Of a DNA stretch of 64,000 nucleotides, positions 29,648-41,067 are shown one piece after another. A model generated the notes under the pieces. That model worked only from the letters and a program-made list of their open reading frames with translations, ran no database searches and was not told where the DNA came from. Within the stretch, counting starts at the first letter, position 1. Every line of letters begins with the position of its first letter. Made by a program: the position numbers and the translations under genes. Origin of the DNA: Pyropia yezoensis (taxonomy: Eukaryota; Rhodophyta; Bangiophyceae; Bangiales; Bangiaceae); assembly GCA_009829735.1 (NCBI GenBank), contig CM020620.1, positions 25,208,020 to 25,272,019 of the forward strand, given 5' to 3'.

Positions 29648-32600
29648 CGGAGGAGAACATCTGCCCGGCGGCGGCGGTGGCGGCCGCCACCGCCTCGGCG
29701 AGGGTGGCCCGGACCACCCCCGGCGGCGCCGCCGCGGCCGCCGCATGGCGCCACGCCACCGCCGCGGGGGCGGCGGCGACAGCGGCGGCGGTGGCGGCGG
29801 TCGCGGCGGCGGCGGCGGCGGGTGGGGGGAGGGGGAGGTCTGCCCCCACCACTGCGTCGGCTGCTGGGGTGCACCAGAGGGCGTCGGCGGTGTTAATGGG
29901 GCGCCGGCAGCGGTCGCGGCGGCGGGGGGGGGGGGGGCGGCGGCTATGGGTGCCGGCGGGGTGGCATCGCCCCCCAAGCTGCGGCGGGTGGGCGCGCTGC
30001 CGCCGTCCCCCCCGCCGTCCCCCCCGCCGTCGGCGAGTGGGGGCGTCCACGGCGGCGGTGGCTGTCGGCTGTGTGCGCACGAGCAGGGGGTGCGGTGGCT
30101 GGCTGCCGCCGCCGCTGCTGGCTGGGGTGGTAGGGGCGTCGGCGGCGGTGGTGATGGTGGTGGCGACAGCGGTAATGGTGTACGAGGTGTTGGCTATGAC
30201 GGCGTTTGCGACGGTGGTGGTGGTGGTGGTGGTGGGGGTGGTGGGGGTGGTGGGGGGCGGGGACGTCCGTTGCCTCGTGGCCTGTCGGCCGCCTTGGCTG
30301 CTGATGTCGGGGCAGACACGCCCCGAGGCGCACGGCGCCGCGTGACGGCGGTGACGGGGGGGTGGCGCGGCGGCAGTGGCGGCGGCAGCCTCGGGGGAGG
30401 CAGTGCCGACGGCGGCGGCGGGCGCTCGTCCGCCGGCGGCGGGGGGCCCCCATCAGGGGGCCCGCTGACGTTGCCGGGGCAGGCCGCCGCCGCCGCAGCC
30501 GCCGCCGCCGCCGCTGCCGTTGCCGCCGACCCTGTCCAGCCCGCGGCGGGCGCCGCAGCCGCGGCCTCCCTCACGTCCGCCGCCGGCGGAGCGCCGCCGT
30601 CCGCTCCGTCGGGGGTACACCGACGGTGGCTGCCGCCCCTCCCCCCCTCCCCCCCCCCTCGCGCTCGGCGGAGCAGGCGGCACCGGCGGCGCCCGCCGCC
30701 GCAACTGCAACCGCCGCAGTAACAATAGCAGCAGCAGCAGCCGCTGCGCTCGCCGCCCCCCCTGCTGTTTCGGCGGCGGCTCCCCTGCTCGCCGCTTCGC
30801 GCCCCCCCCCACCCCCCCACCGCGCAGCAGCCCGCCCGGCGTGTTGCCGTCGCGCAGGCTGGCGGCGACACAGGCCGCCGCGTGGGCGGCCGACGGCGCG
30901 TGGGCGGCCGCCGCTGCGGGCGCGGCGGCCGCGTGGGAGCGGGCACAGGTGGAGCGCCTGGCCGCTGCCGCTACAGCGGCCGCGGCGGTGACGGCAACGA
31001 CGGCGGCGGCGGCGGCGGCGTAAGCGGAAGCGGCGGCAACTGCGGGAGCGGAGGGGGGGGGAGGGAGGGGGCGGGGTGGCGGCAGCATTGGCGCCTGCTG
31101 GGGTGGAGAGGGGAGGATGGCGGGGAGGAGGATGGGGGGAGGGGGAGGTTACCACCTCCACCGACGCCTTGTCGGCAACGGCTTCTTCAACGGCAACCGC
31201 ACGGCGGAAGGTGCACGTCGCCCCATCGGCAGCCGCTGCGGGGCAGCAGTAAGCCGGGGCTCAAGGTGGACGAGGGGGCACCCCGCTGGCTTCCATCGCT
31301 GCTCTCCCAGCACCTCTGTCACCACTGCCACCTTCATCGTTGCTGCCGGTGGCGCAGGCGCTGCCACGGGCGCCGCCGCCGCTGTCACTGCCGCTGCTGC
31401 CGTCTGCGCCAGCGGCACGTTTGCAGGTCGACCACGGGGGGGAGAGTCGGGTGTCAACGCCAGTGGTCGCGCCAGGCGCGGGTGCGGCGACGACGGCAGC
31501 GCCGCCGGTAGATGCCGCTCCGGCGACGACGGCGGTGGCCGTGACCACCCCCGCTGCAGGACTGGGCGGCAGCCTCGGTACGGCTCCCGTGGTGGTCGCC
31601 CCCGCCGGTGCCCGCCGCCAGGCGGGCGGGGTCATGGCGGCGGCGGCGGCGGCCGCCGCCGCAGCGGTGGCCCCGTCGGCTGCAGCGGCGGCCGCCCAAG
31701 CGGCGACCCCATGGGCGGCAACGCCGACGACAACGACGACGGCAGTGCCGCCGCTGAGAGTGCCGCCGCCAGCGCCCGGTGCGGCGCAGACGCCGGCCGT
31801 GGCCTCCACTGCCGCCGACAATGACAGCAGGACGGGGGCGCCCCCGGCGCCAGCCCCCGGGTGGGGGCCCTGCGCCACCGCCCGAGCCGAGGGGGTGGCC
31901 CTCCCCGACAGCCCTGGTGTGCGTGACAATGCGGAAGGACCTCTGGTGCGCTCAGTGGCAGTGGTAGACCCGCCGGCAGCGCTGGCGGCGTCGGCAGCAA
32001 CAGGGAGGACAGCAGAAGCGGCGGCGGCGGCGGCGGCAGCGTCCCGTGGTGGTTGCGCCGCGGCCACGGGCCCGCGTTCCCCCCCCCCCCCCTTTCTTTC
32101 ACTCGGCGGCGCCGCGCACGCGGCACGGCCCGAAACGGTGCCACTGCCCGCCAGCCCCCGCGCAGCTGCCGCCACGGCCACTGCCGCTGCTGCGGTAACG
32201 ACGACAACGATGAAAGCGACGACGACGACGATGACGGCACTCCCCCCGGTCGGTGGTGGCGGTGGTGGCAATGGCAACGGCACAATGGCAGCCGCCGTCA
32301 TACGGCGTGGCCGCCCCACCGCGTGGGCACGCGGCGCGCCAGCCGGGTCCGCGGTGCCCCTTCCAGACAGCTCCCGCCCCGCCGCTGCGGCGGCCGCCGA
32401 CGCGGTGCCGGTCCAGGCCGCCCCCGCCGACGCACCGACAGCAGCGGCGGCGGCCACAGCAGCCGCAGCAGCAGCAGCGGCAGCAGCAGGGACAGCAGCA
32501 GCAGCCCCTTTGCATCGGCGGCGCGGCCCCTCTGCACCGCCCGCCCCCCCGGCGGCGCCGTGCGACGAGTCGCGCACCCCCCGGCGGCGGCCCGGTCCGC

Positions 32601-35354
32601 TGCCACCGACCGCACCCTCCCCACACGGGCGCAGCCGGGGTGTCCGCACCCCCCCCCCCCTCCCGTACCGGTGGTGGTACCGGCTACGGCGTCGGTGGCG
32701 GCGGCGGCGGCATCGGAGGCGGCGACTACAAGGGCCCTGCCGCCGGGGGAGCTTCCCGCCTGGTCCCCCGCCTCGTCCGTGTCGGCCGACAAGGTCGACA
32801 GCGCGCGCGGCGGCGGCTGGAGCAGCAGCGGCCGACCGCCCGCGGCGGCGCCCGCCGCCGGTTCACCACGGGCTGCCCCCGGCGGGTCTCTCCTCGCCGT
32901 GGTGCGCGCGCTGTGGGGGGGGGGGTTGCCACGTGGGGGCGGCGGTAGCACGGCCGCCCATGATGACGGCGACGGCGGCGGCAGCCGCATCGACGACGAC
33001 AACGTCGCATCCGACGTCGCTGCTGGCCATGCAACGGGAACCACCACCGCCTTTGAAGCTCGCCTGCGACGGCGGGTGGCCGCGCAGCCCGCTGCGCCAT
33101 CCATGGCACGGGGTGCGGCGGCGCGGGACCTGGACGCGGCGGCCTCGGCCCTGGCGGGCACTTCTCCCGTATCAATGGCGGGCTCCCCAGGGTCTGTGTC
33201 GGGCACCCCCCCGCAGACGCCGCGGGGGTGGGAGGCGCCTTCGCCGGCGGCAGCGCCAATGGTCAGACGGCTCGAGCCCTCGCCGACACGGGGGGGGGCG
33301 GCGGTCGACGCTTGTACAGCGGCGGTGCCGTCGCACACCACCACGGGTCCAGCAGCGACGACGGCAGAGGCGACAGAGGCGGCGGCGACGGCATCGCCTT
33401 TGGCGTCGACAGCAGCGCGACCACCGCCACACAACCCGGTCGGCAGTCAGCGCGGGGCGGCGGTGCACCGGGGAGCGGCGCCTCCACCCCCGCTGCCCGC
33501 CCTGGGTGGCGACGGAGAGGCCGCTCGTCTGGCAGCGCTACAGACAGACACGGCGGGCGGCACTGCCGCTGACGCCACAGCCACCGCCGCGATGGGCACG
33601 TGCCCACGGCGGGGGCGTGGCCGCAACGAGGCGGCAACGGACGCGGCGACGGTGTCGGCGCCAGCGCCCTCGGCTGACGAGAGGACGCCGCGTGCACCCC
33701 GCGGTTTGGGGGGTGCCGTGGATGATGAACCGTGTGTCGAGGATGCGGCGGCCGCAGCGGCGGCAGCTCTAGCGGTGGTGGTGGTAGCGGCGGCGGCGGC
33801 ACCACCGCCACTACCGGTGGCAGCAGCCGCATCGGCTCCTGCGGGGGGTGCATCCAAAGCAGCCGCGGGACTCGAGGCCGGCGGTGGGGCAAGGACGGCG
33901 ACGACGCGGGCCTTGTTGCCGTTGGCGGACGCGGAGGCAGAGGAGGGGGCAGATATAGCGGCAACGTCCCCACCGCCCGCCGTCGACGCGGAAGAGGACG
34001 CGGACGCACGCGATGGCGGGGGCGCTGTCGCGTCGCCCACCGCGTCGGGCGTGACACGCGGGGTCGGGTTGAACCGGGGCACCGGCGACAGCCGCGGCGG
34101 CGACACTACCAACGGGGCGCACCTCCTGCACGCGACGCCGCCGTTGAGGGCACCCGCCCGGCGTCGGCTGGGAGACACGGACGGACGCGACGACCCGCCC
34201 GTGGGGGGCGCCGCGGTGGGTGACGGCGCAGTGGGGTGGGGGTGGCCGCAGCTGGGCCGCCAGCCGTGGAGGCGACAGCCGCCGGCGTCGCGCCGACCCT
34301 TGACGCCGCGACGGCAGCAGCTGATATGACAGTGCCGCCGCCGCCGCCAATCCTGATCGCGGCAGCGCTGGATGCCCACCGGGGCGGTGGTCTGGCGGAG
34401 GCGCCACCCGACGCCTCAGCCTCCGCCGTGGCTGCTGCTGCGGCGGGTCCGCCGCCACCCCCACCGCACGCGGTGGCGGACGCCGTTCAGAAACGCGACA
34501 AGCGGGTGGTAGTGGCCACCGTGGCGGCGGCTGCGACGTCGCCCGCTGCGCGGCCGGCGTTCGCTGCTGTGCCACTGGTCGCAGCGGGCGGAGCCTCTAC
34601 CGGCGGCACGCTAGCCGCGGCGGCGGCTGCGGTCCCACGTGCCCCGGCCGTTACGCCACCGGCATGCACCGCAATGGCGGCCTTGGCGTCGCGGTTGGGT
34701 GGGGTTGGTGCGGCCGCTGGGCGGGGCGGCGGCCGGCCAGGGGCGCCCGCTGTGGCGGCTGTTGCTTCCCACGCTGCCTCTCCCGCCGTGGCGAGGACGC
34801 TGGCCGCAGCGGCGGCAGCGGCCGCCATGACACCCGATGGCGCGCCAACGGCCGGCCCCTCTGACGCAGCAGCAGCTGCTCTCTCCACCCCCGTAGCCGC
34901 CGCAACGACTGCCACCCCTGCGCTGACCCCGCCGACGTCCCTATCCGCGGCAGAGGCGCAGGCAAGGCGGGTTGCCGGGCCGGCGGGGGCGCTGCCAGAC
35001 GCAGCACCCTCTGCCCCATTCGCCGCCGCAGCCGCCGCCGCCGCCGCTGCCACCACCATTGCGGTGGCAGCACCGCGGGCGCTGCCGGTGGCGGCGACGG
35101 GAGCCGGCGGGGGGAGCGGGGAGCGGGCGGCTGCCCCTGCGGCGGCGCCTGCTGTGGTACCCGCACGGGCCGTTCATGTGGACAGCGGCCGCGCTGCCGC
35201 AGCGGGGGACGCGGGGGTAGAAGAGGGCGGCGGGGTTTCCTCTGAAGCAGCTCCTCCTGTGCCCGCGGGCTGTGGGGGTAGTGGGCGGGGCGGCAGCGCT
35301 CTTGTCGACATACCTTAGGCCGCGCCACCCGCAGGCGCGGCTGTTGCTGACAAG
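29644..35354 (+). other. 5.7 kb of Ala/Gly/Pro-rich, triplet-repetitive sequence; possible long low-complexity coding region
   Basis: On the plus strand, coding-looking segments follow each other in different frames. One begins at the ATG at 29644 (MTEENICPAAAVAAATASAR), another runs from about 31340 to 32650, another from about 32650 to 34230, and another from 34236 to 35318 with a stop. Frame switches coincide with G or C runs (about 29926-29939 and 32648-32660). Non-repetitive islands include GSRIDDDNVASDVAAGHATG and DAVQKRDKRVVVATVAAAAT. The minus strand is also open over long parts, so strand and reality are not settled. It could be one very large Ala-rich gene, several broken ones, or non-coding repeat. 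Confidence 0.3.
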
Positions 35355-37148
35355 GTGGCGGCCGCTGTGGTCGGGGAGATGGTGCCAGTGGCTGCTGCAG
35401 TGACCTCCACTTCTGCCCCGACTGCCAAGGGCGTGGCGGCAGCCGCCGCGGTGGCTGCCGCGGCGCCCACCAGCACCGTCGCCCCGCTTGTCGCAGCCAC
35501 TGCCGACGCTGGTGCCGCGGCCGCCGCGTCCGACGCGAAAAAGGTGGTGGGGGGGAATGATGGCGTAACAGGCAACGGCGGTGGCGGTGGGGGTGGCCGC
35601 TGCCGCCGCCGCCGCGTGCCGCGGCGGCGACGCGGCGGCCGTCGGGGCGGTGGTGCGGCCGTCGTGGCCGCCACCGCGGCCGCCGCCGCCGCCGCCGCCG
35701 CGGACGCGGCCGCGCGGCGGGCGGCCGCTCCCCTGCCCGCCGGCTGCAGCGGCCAGCATGGCCGCGGCGGCCGCCGTCGCTGATGCCGAGCCGCCTGCCG
35801 GCGCCGACGCGCCCGCCGTCGGCGCAGACGCCACCGCCGACCCAGACGCCACCGCCGGCCCCGACGGGCTGTTGGACGACCCCGTCGTGTCGGCCGACCC
35901 AGACGCCCCCGCCGTCCCCGACCGCCAGTTGGACGACCCCGTCACGTCGGCCGACCCAGAAGCCACCGCCGACCCCGACGCCACCGCCGACCCCGGCACC
36001 ACCGCAGACCCCGACGCCACCGCCGACCCTGACGCGAACGCCGACCCTGATGTGACCGCCGACCCCGACCCGTCGGCGGCACCGCCCACCCCCACGCCTA
36101 CCCCAACGCCCACCTCGCCCGGCATGGCGCCGGTAGACCTGCTGCCCGTCACCCCACCCCCCGACCCCACCACCCGCGTCTACGCCTTTCCCCTGCGCGT
36201 GTCGATGGGGTGGCCACCGCCCGCCGCCGCCGACGCTGCTGCCGCCGACGCCGCCGACGCCGCCGCCGCCGCCGCCGTCGACACCGCAGACGGTGCGGTG
36301 GTACGGGCGGCGGCCGCGGCGGCACGGCAGGCAGAGCCGCACCCGCACTTCCCCACCGCCGCCGACGGGTGCCTCCGCGACGCCGCGGCGGGGGTGACCC
36401 CCCACGGCATGGGCCTCGTCGCCGTCTGCGTGCCCGTCGCGGCGCGCGCCGCCGCAGACGCCGCCGCCGTCGGCGGCGGCACCGCCGCCGCGGACGCCCC
36501 CGACCACGCGGCATGGGCGCTCACGTACGCGGCGGCGCTGGCGTCCGCCGCCGCCGCCGACGCGGTCGCCGCGTACGTGTCGTCGGGGGGGCTCACCGCC
36601 GACGCGGCGGGGGTGTGCGGCCGCCTGGGCCTGGCCGCTGGTATGGACGGTACCGTCGCGGCCATGCCCGGGGGGGGGGGGGGGGGGGGGGGGGGGCGGG
36701 GGGTCTCCCGCTGGCTCTGGCGACGGCGGCGGCGGCGGTCGCGGCTGGCGTGGCATCGACCTCTGCCGGCCATCTACCGACGGCGCCCCTACCACCACCA
36801 TCCCCACCATCCGCTCCCGCCGCGACCGCTGCAGCGGCGGTGGCAAGAAGGGCCAGACCGGCCGCTGGCAGGGCCCCGCCCTCCCCCACCACCGCGACCG
36901 CCGCGGGCGACACCGCCGACGGCACCACCACCAGCGCCACCAGCGCCGCCACGCCCGCCGCCGACGTCGCCTGGTGCCGCCGGGCGATGGCGACCAAGGC
37001 GGCCACCAGCGCAGTGCAGTGGGCGACGGTGGTGTTGCAACTAAAGTTTAGCAGCGGCAGTGGTGCGTACTCGGCAGCTTTGCATTCCAACAATAGAAAG
37101 CTCACTTTCAAGGTTTTGGTATACTTACTTCTGATAAGTGGTGTATGA
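35355..37148 (+). CDS. Hypothetical Ala/Asp-rich protein with DPDATA repeats, frame broken at a 27-G run
   Basis: From 35581 a frame reads through an Asp/Ala/Pro repeat block (ADPDATADP, repeated about 12 times, 35840-36075), then TPTPTPTPTSPGMAPVDLLP. A more varied Ala-rich section follows, including RVYAFPLRVSMGWPPP, EPHPHFPTAADGCLRDAAAG, MGLVAVCVPVAARAAADAAA and AYVSSGGLTADAAGVCGRLG. At 36670-36696 a run of 27 G interrupts it, and the continuation (LPLALATAAAAVAAGVASTS onward) is in another frame ending at 37148. No family is recognised. Compared with the sequence upstream this part looks most like real protein, but composition bias makes this uncertain. Confidence 0.35.
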
Positions 37149-37584
37149 TTAATGCAACGGTCGGATCCGGGGTTGGATTAGATAATCAATGCTTTAATCT
37201 ATGCTTCAATTTAAAAAATAAAAATGCAGATATTAAACCCGTGACAACCATGGGCCGTAGGCTACGTATCTACGTGTCTCGCAGTGCTCGAGACACCGAG
37301 TGAAAATTGAATCGCGCGTCATCAGTGACTTTCTTAACGCGTTTTCACTTCTTTTGAGTTTTGTAAACCTTTCCTACCTCGTCACCTGGATCAACATCCA
37401 CGACCAGCGTCGAAGCGCACGCCGATTCCCCTTGCATCGGCGGGCGTCGCTCTGACCGACGTGTACAGTACATCCATCGCGCTGCCGACCTCGTGACGCC
37501 ACCGCCCGTCTTCCCTCGCCTTTGGTGGACGGCCCACGCCACTGCGTCTTCATCTGCAGGCTAGTGACCCCTCTCTCTGACACA
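37149..37584. promoter_or_regulatory. AT-richer upstream region of the glucokinase gene
   Basis: Composition falls sharply to AT-rich at 37140-37380 (for example TTTAAAAAATAAAAATGCAG near 37210). It is the only spacer before the glucokinase start at 37585. No discrete promoter element can be named with confidence. Confidence 0.35.
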
Positions 37585-39165
37585 ATGGCGGGTGACCTCC
37601 CCGCCGCTCCCGTCGGTGGCGACGACACCCGGCTGCCGCTCTTCTCCACACTGCTCCTGGCGGGCGATGTGGGCGGCACCAACGCTCGCCTGGTGCTCTA
37701 CGCGGTCCCGCCACCGCCGCTGTCACAGGCTGCGTCCCCCTCCCCAGATCTTTCCCACGAGGCGACGTCATCCCATGTGTCCATCCTGCACCGGACGTAC
37801 AAGTCGGCAGACTACCCGTCCTTCTCGTCGGTTATTTCGGCGTTTCTTCTCGAGGCGTCCACGACGCTGCCAACGCTTCTTCAGCTGATGCCCCGCCCTC
37901 CTGGGGAGCGCCCGCTGCCATTGGGTGGCCTGGCTGCCGCTGCGTTTGCCGTAGCGGGCCCCGTCGAGGGCGGGCGCATCAACTTCACCAACCGGGAGGG
38001 GTGGATCCTAGACAGTGCGGGCTTGGCCGAAGAGTTTGGTATCCCCGCCGTGGAGCTGGTCAATGACTTTGTGGCCAACGGGTATGGTGTGCTGACGCTG
38101 ACGGCCGAGGAGACGGTTGTTGTGCAGGAGGGCAAGACCGTCCCTGGGGGTGTGATGGCCCTAATTGGTGCCGGCACGGGCCTCGGCCAGTGCTTCCTCA
38201 CCGCCGACGCCGCGGGCGACAGTGGCGAGTACACAGCCTGGGGGTCTGAGGGTGGCCACGTGGACTGGGCGCCAACGACGGCGACGCAGGCAAAGCTGCT
38301 ACGCTTTCTCCACAAGCGGTTTGGCTCAGGCTTTGACACAGACGGGGGGGTGACGCCCCTCTCGCCCTCTGAGTTGGCCGAAGCTGCCACTGTTGACTCT
38401 TCGGCGGCGGGGCCGCCGACGGCCGCAGCTGACGAGCCCCCCCTCCCCCGCATTTCTGTCGAGCGCGTCGTCTCTGGGCGGGGCCTGGCCAACATTTACG
38501 CCTTTTTCTCCTCCACCCGTCCTGGCTCGATCAACCCGCCCATCCACGAGACGATTGTGGCGTCGGCGGAGCCTGGCCGTGCCATCGCCGCGGGTGCCTA
38601 CAACTGTTCCCTGTGCGCAGCAACGATGGATCTGTTCTTTGACGCCTACGCGACGGCGGTGGGCAACGTTGCTCTTACGTATCTCCCCACCGGTGGGCTG
38701 TACGTGGCGGGCGGGATAGCGCCCAAGAACATGGAGTATGTGACGGCTAAGGGGTGGGCCGATGCGCTCCGCCGCAAGGGCCGGCTGTCGGGAGTGGTGG
38801 CCAGCATGCACGTGGCGGTGGTGGTGAAGGAGGACCTTGGACTGCGGGGGGCCCACATCGTAGCCACCCGCCTGTGGGACCGCAATGCAGCGGGCAAGGC
38901 GGCGGCGGCATCTGGGCCAAAGCAAGCAGCGGATGGTCCGCCGTCGGCGCAGGTGACGGCACACGAGGCAGGATTGGCTGGTGCGTCCGTGGGGATGGGC
39001 GGCCGTTGGGGGCCGCACGTGGAGCTCGGGCCCTGGGGCGCCCTCGTCGCAGCCAACCCGGCCATTTATACGGCGACGGCGGTGGCAGCCGGCGCGGGAG
39101 CGGTGGCGGCCATCGTGTCGGCAGCCCGCTACGTAATCAGGGTTGAGGGGACGGGCGGGCGGTAG
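37585..39165 (+). CDS. Cyanobacterial-type glucokinase with a C-terminal membrane anchor
   Basis: ATP-dependent glucokinase of the bacterial Glk family (glucose to glucose-6-phosphate), 526 residues. The start at 37585 (MAGDLPAAPVGGD) follows a stretch without conserved sequence. The phosphate-binding motif LLLAGDVGGTNARLVLY is at about 23-39. Substrate motifs are AGPVEGGRINFTNREGWIL and ELVNDFVANGYGV with the catalytic Asp. The second nucleotide motif is GAGTGLGQCFL, and EGGHVDWAP is also present. The ROK-unlike segment VSGRGLANIYAF and GGLYVAGGIAPKN complete the fold. After residue 420 a linker leads to a hydrophobic stretch (AIYTATAVAAGAGAVAAIVS) that lies about 15 residues from the end, consistent with a tail anchor. 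Bacterial Glk proteins are about 320-350 residues and lack it. Confidence 0.92.
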   Translation: MAGDLPAAPVGGDDTRLPLFSTLLLAGDVGGTNARLVLYAVPPPPLSQAASPSPDLSHEATSSHVSILHRTYKSADYPSFSSVISAFLLEASTTLPTLLQLMPRPPGERPLPLGGLAAAAFAVAGPVEGGRINFTNREGWILDSAGLAEEFGIPAVELVNDFVANGYGVLTLTAEETVVVQEGKTVPGGVMALIGAGTGLGQCFLTADAAGDSGEYTAWGSEGGHVDWAPTTATQAKLLRFLHKRFGSGFDTDGGVTPLSPSELAEAATVDSSAAGPPTAAADEPPLPRISVERVVSGRGLANIYAFFSSTRPGSINPPIHETIVASAEPGRAIAAGAYNCSLCAATMDLFFDAYATAVGNVALTYLPTGGLYVAGGIAPKNMEYVTAKGWADALRRKGRLSGVVASMHVAVVVKEDLGLRGAHIVATRLWDRNAAGKAAAASGPKQAADGPPSAQVTAHEAGLAGASVGMGGRWGPHVELGPWGALVAANPAIYTATAVAAGAGAVAAIVSAARYVIRVEGTGGR

Positions 39166-39378
39166 GCGCACGGTGTGCCCGGCGCGTCAAGCCATTCTTG
39201 TTTAGTGTGGCACGCCAGCCAGCCAGCCTTTCGTCCCCCTCAACAATTACGAGTTTCTCCCACCCCGACAAGGTCGAGGCCGTGCAAAAAAATCGCCCCG
39301 CTTCCACCTGCCGCTCTCCCCCTCCACCCCTCCCGCCCACTCGTACTGCCTCCCGTTCTCTCCCCACGCATTCTTCCT

Positions 39379-40416
39379 CTACTGTTTCAACGCCTTCACG
39401 TCCACGCTCAACAGCCGCTCCGCGATCGGCAGCTGCGCCTGAGCGAAGGAACAAAGGTAGGTGACCATCAAGAGGTCCCGCATGTTGTCGCCAAACAGCT
39501 TGTCAAACACGTGGCTGTCCACCCGTGGCATGAGGGCGAGTGTCTCGGCAAGGAACCGCCCTGCGGCAACGTCACCTGTGGCCTCCCCGGCCACGACCGC
39601 GTCGACGGCACGGCCAACGACGGTAAGCAGGTCCAGCAAGCGTGACAGCCCCGCCTGGATATTGTCCACCTCTGTGGCAAGGGCGGCGGTCGAGGTGGCC
39701 GCGGCGGCCCCACCGCGACCCGTGGCCGCTGCCTCGGCCGCCGCGGCGGCGGTCTCACGCGCGGCCTCCAATCGCCGCCGGTTCTTGAACAGCACGTCCA
39801 TGGCCACCTTGTCGGGGGTGGTAGGGGTGACGGCGACGGGTACAGGGCGGAACTCGGAACGGAGCGCCACTTCCCCAATGGTATACGCTGACGACACGTA
39901 CGCGCGGGGCGCTGCGGGCGAGGGCACCCCCGCTACCGTCTTTCCAGAACCGTTGGCAGCACCGGAGCTCGTGTCGGCAGCGTCGGCCGACGCGGCGGCC
40001 GCGGTGGCCACGGCCGCTAGGTCCGCGTTGACCAGCAGGTGCACCGGAGCGGCGCATTCGCGGCCATAAAACTCATGGATCAGCACCGAGTTCCCGTCCG
40101 TTTCCGTACCAGTTGCATACCACCCGACAATCGCATGTGCGGAAGAGACGTTGCGGTGGAGGTCCACCATGGTGCGGTTGTACTCAATATCCACTGCAAT
40201 CTCATCGGCATTCTCGTCGTGGGGGACAGGAAAGGAGCCAGTCACATCAACCGATCCATCATGGGGATGGAAGACGCCCAGAAGGGTGCCGATGACACGG
40301 TGCTTGCCAGCAGCGCGCCGCATGTAGTGGTCGACAACGCCAAGCAGAACGACGGGTGCCACGCGCACAGCGCGAACGCTGGTGTCATCGCCGCTGAGAA
40401 AGATATCGGTCGACAT
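39379..40416 (-). CDS. eIF3f, MPN-domain subunit of translation initiation factor 3
   Basis: Scaffold MPN subunit of eIF3. The product has 345 residues from the ATG at 40416 (MSTDIFLSGDDTSVRAVRVA). The MPN domain (about 15-215) includes VVLLGVVDHYMRRAAGKHRV, IGTLLGVF, SFPVPHDENADEIAVDIEYN and GWYATGTETDGNSVLIHEFY. The JAMM metal motif is absent, as in eIF3f generally. A non-conserved Ala/Ser-rich insert of about 40 residues interrupts the domain after HLLVNADL. The C-terminal helical part has GLSRLLDLL, GRFLAETLALMPRV and the conserved NMRDLLMVTYLCSFAQAQL. It lies 213 bp from the convergent glucokinase stop. Confidence 0.92.
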   Translation of the reverse strand: MSTDIFLSGDDTSVRAVRVAPVVLLGVVDHYMRRAAGKHRVIGTLLGVFHPHDGSVDVTGSFPVPHDENADEIAVDIEYNRTMVDLHRNVSSAHAIVGWYATGTETDGNSVLIHEFYGRECAAPVHLLVNADLAAVATAAAASADAADTSSGAANGSGKTVAGVPSPAAPRAYVSSAYTIGEVALRSEFRPVPVAVTPTTPDKVAMDVLFKNRRRLEAARETAAAAAEAAATGRGGAAAATSTAALATEVDNIQAGLSRLLDLLTVVGRAVDAVVAGEATGDVAAGRFLAETLALMPRVDSHVFDKLFGDNMRDLLMVTYLCSFAQAQLPIAERLLSVDVKALKQ

Positions 40417-41067
40417 GATGGCAGAGCAGTGCGGGGCGCGGGGACAAGAGTCAGCGGGAGGGCGGAAGTACGCCGGTGATGAGACGGGCGAGTTGTCTTG
40501 GCTGGCGCTGACGTCGTGGGCGCGATGGCGGGGCTTCTGTCGGGGAGCATGGGCCACCGGCGACGCCGAACTGTGCGTAGTGCAATAGCACGAGTCGGAA
40601 TCCTATGACAATTATTTATAATTTCCAGGTATGTCCGCGATGTGTACTTATTATGCCCTCAGTCCAAGTGCTACGTGTTGTATTTACATTCATGGCCGGT
40701 GCGAGCGGCCTCGGCTGGCGCGACAGGACAGTAACACCGCCCAATGGGCTGACTGGGAGGCTTGCAGGCAGGCCGCATCTTTGGCACCCGCGCACACGCT
40801 GCCTAGGGGCGCACGTCTTTTTACTTACGGTATCCATAGTGCTGTTGCGGTGGACAGTACGAGCGCGTGCTGGAGAACCCCGGCAGCCATTTTCCTCTTG
40901 CCCGCCCTTTGTCCCCGTGTTCTGCTTGCCCCCGATCTATTGCCAGGCGTGGTTTGACTGCACACCCGCCACGCGTTGGTCTGCCGCGGTCGGCTTTTAC
41001 TGCCTTGCTCACTGAGCATTGATACCTTTCCCTCACTCCGCATCCTCCGGTCCCCACCGCTGACGCG
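40417..41067. promoter_or_regulatory. Shared upstream region of eIF3f and V-ATPase subunit A
   Basis: Divergent starts leave 651 bp. AT-rich words occur at 40607-40625 (ACAATTATTTATAATTTCC), which is the only TATA-like cluster here. Assignment to either gene is inference. Confidence 0.35.
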
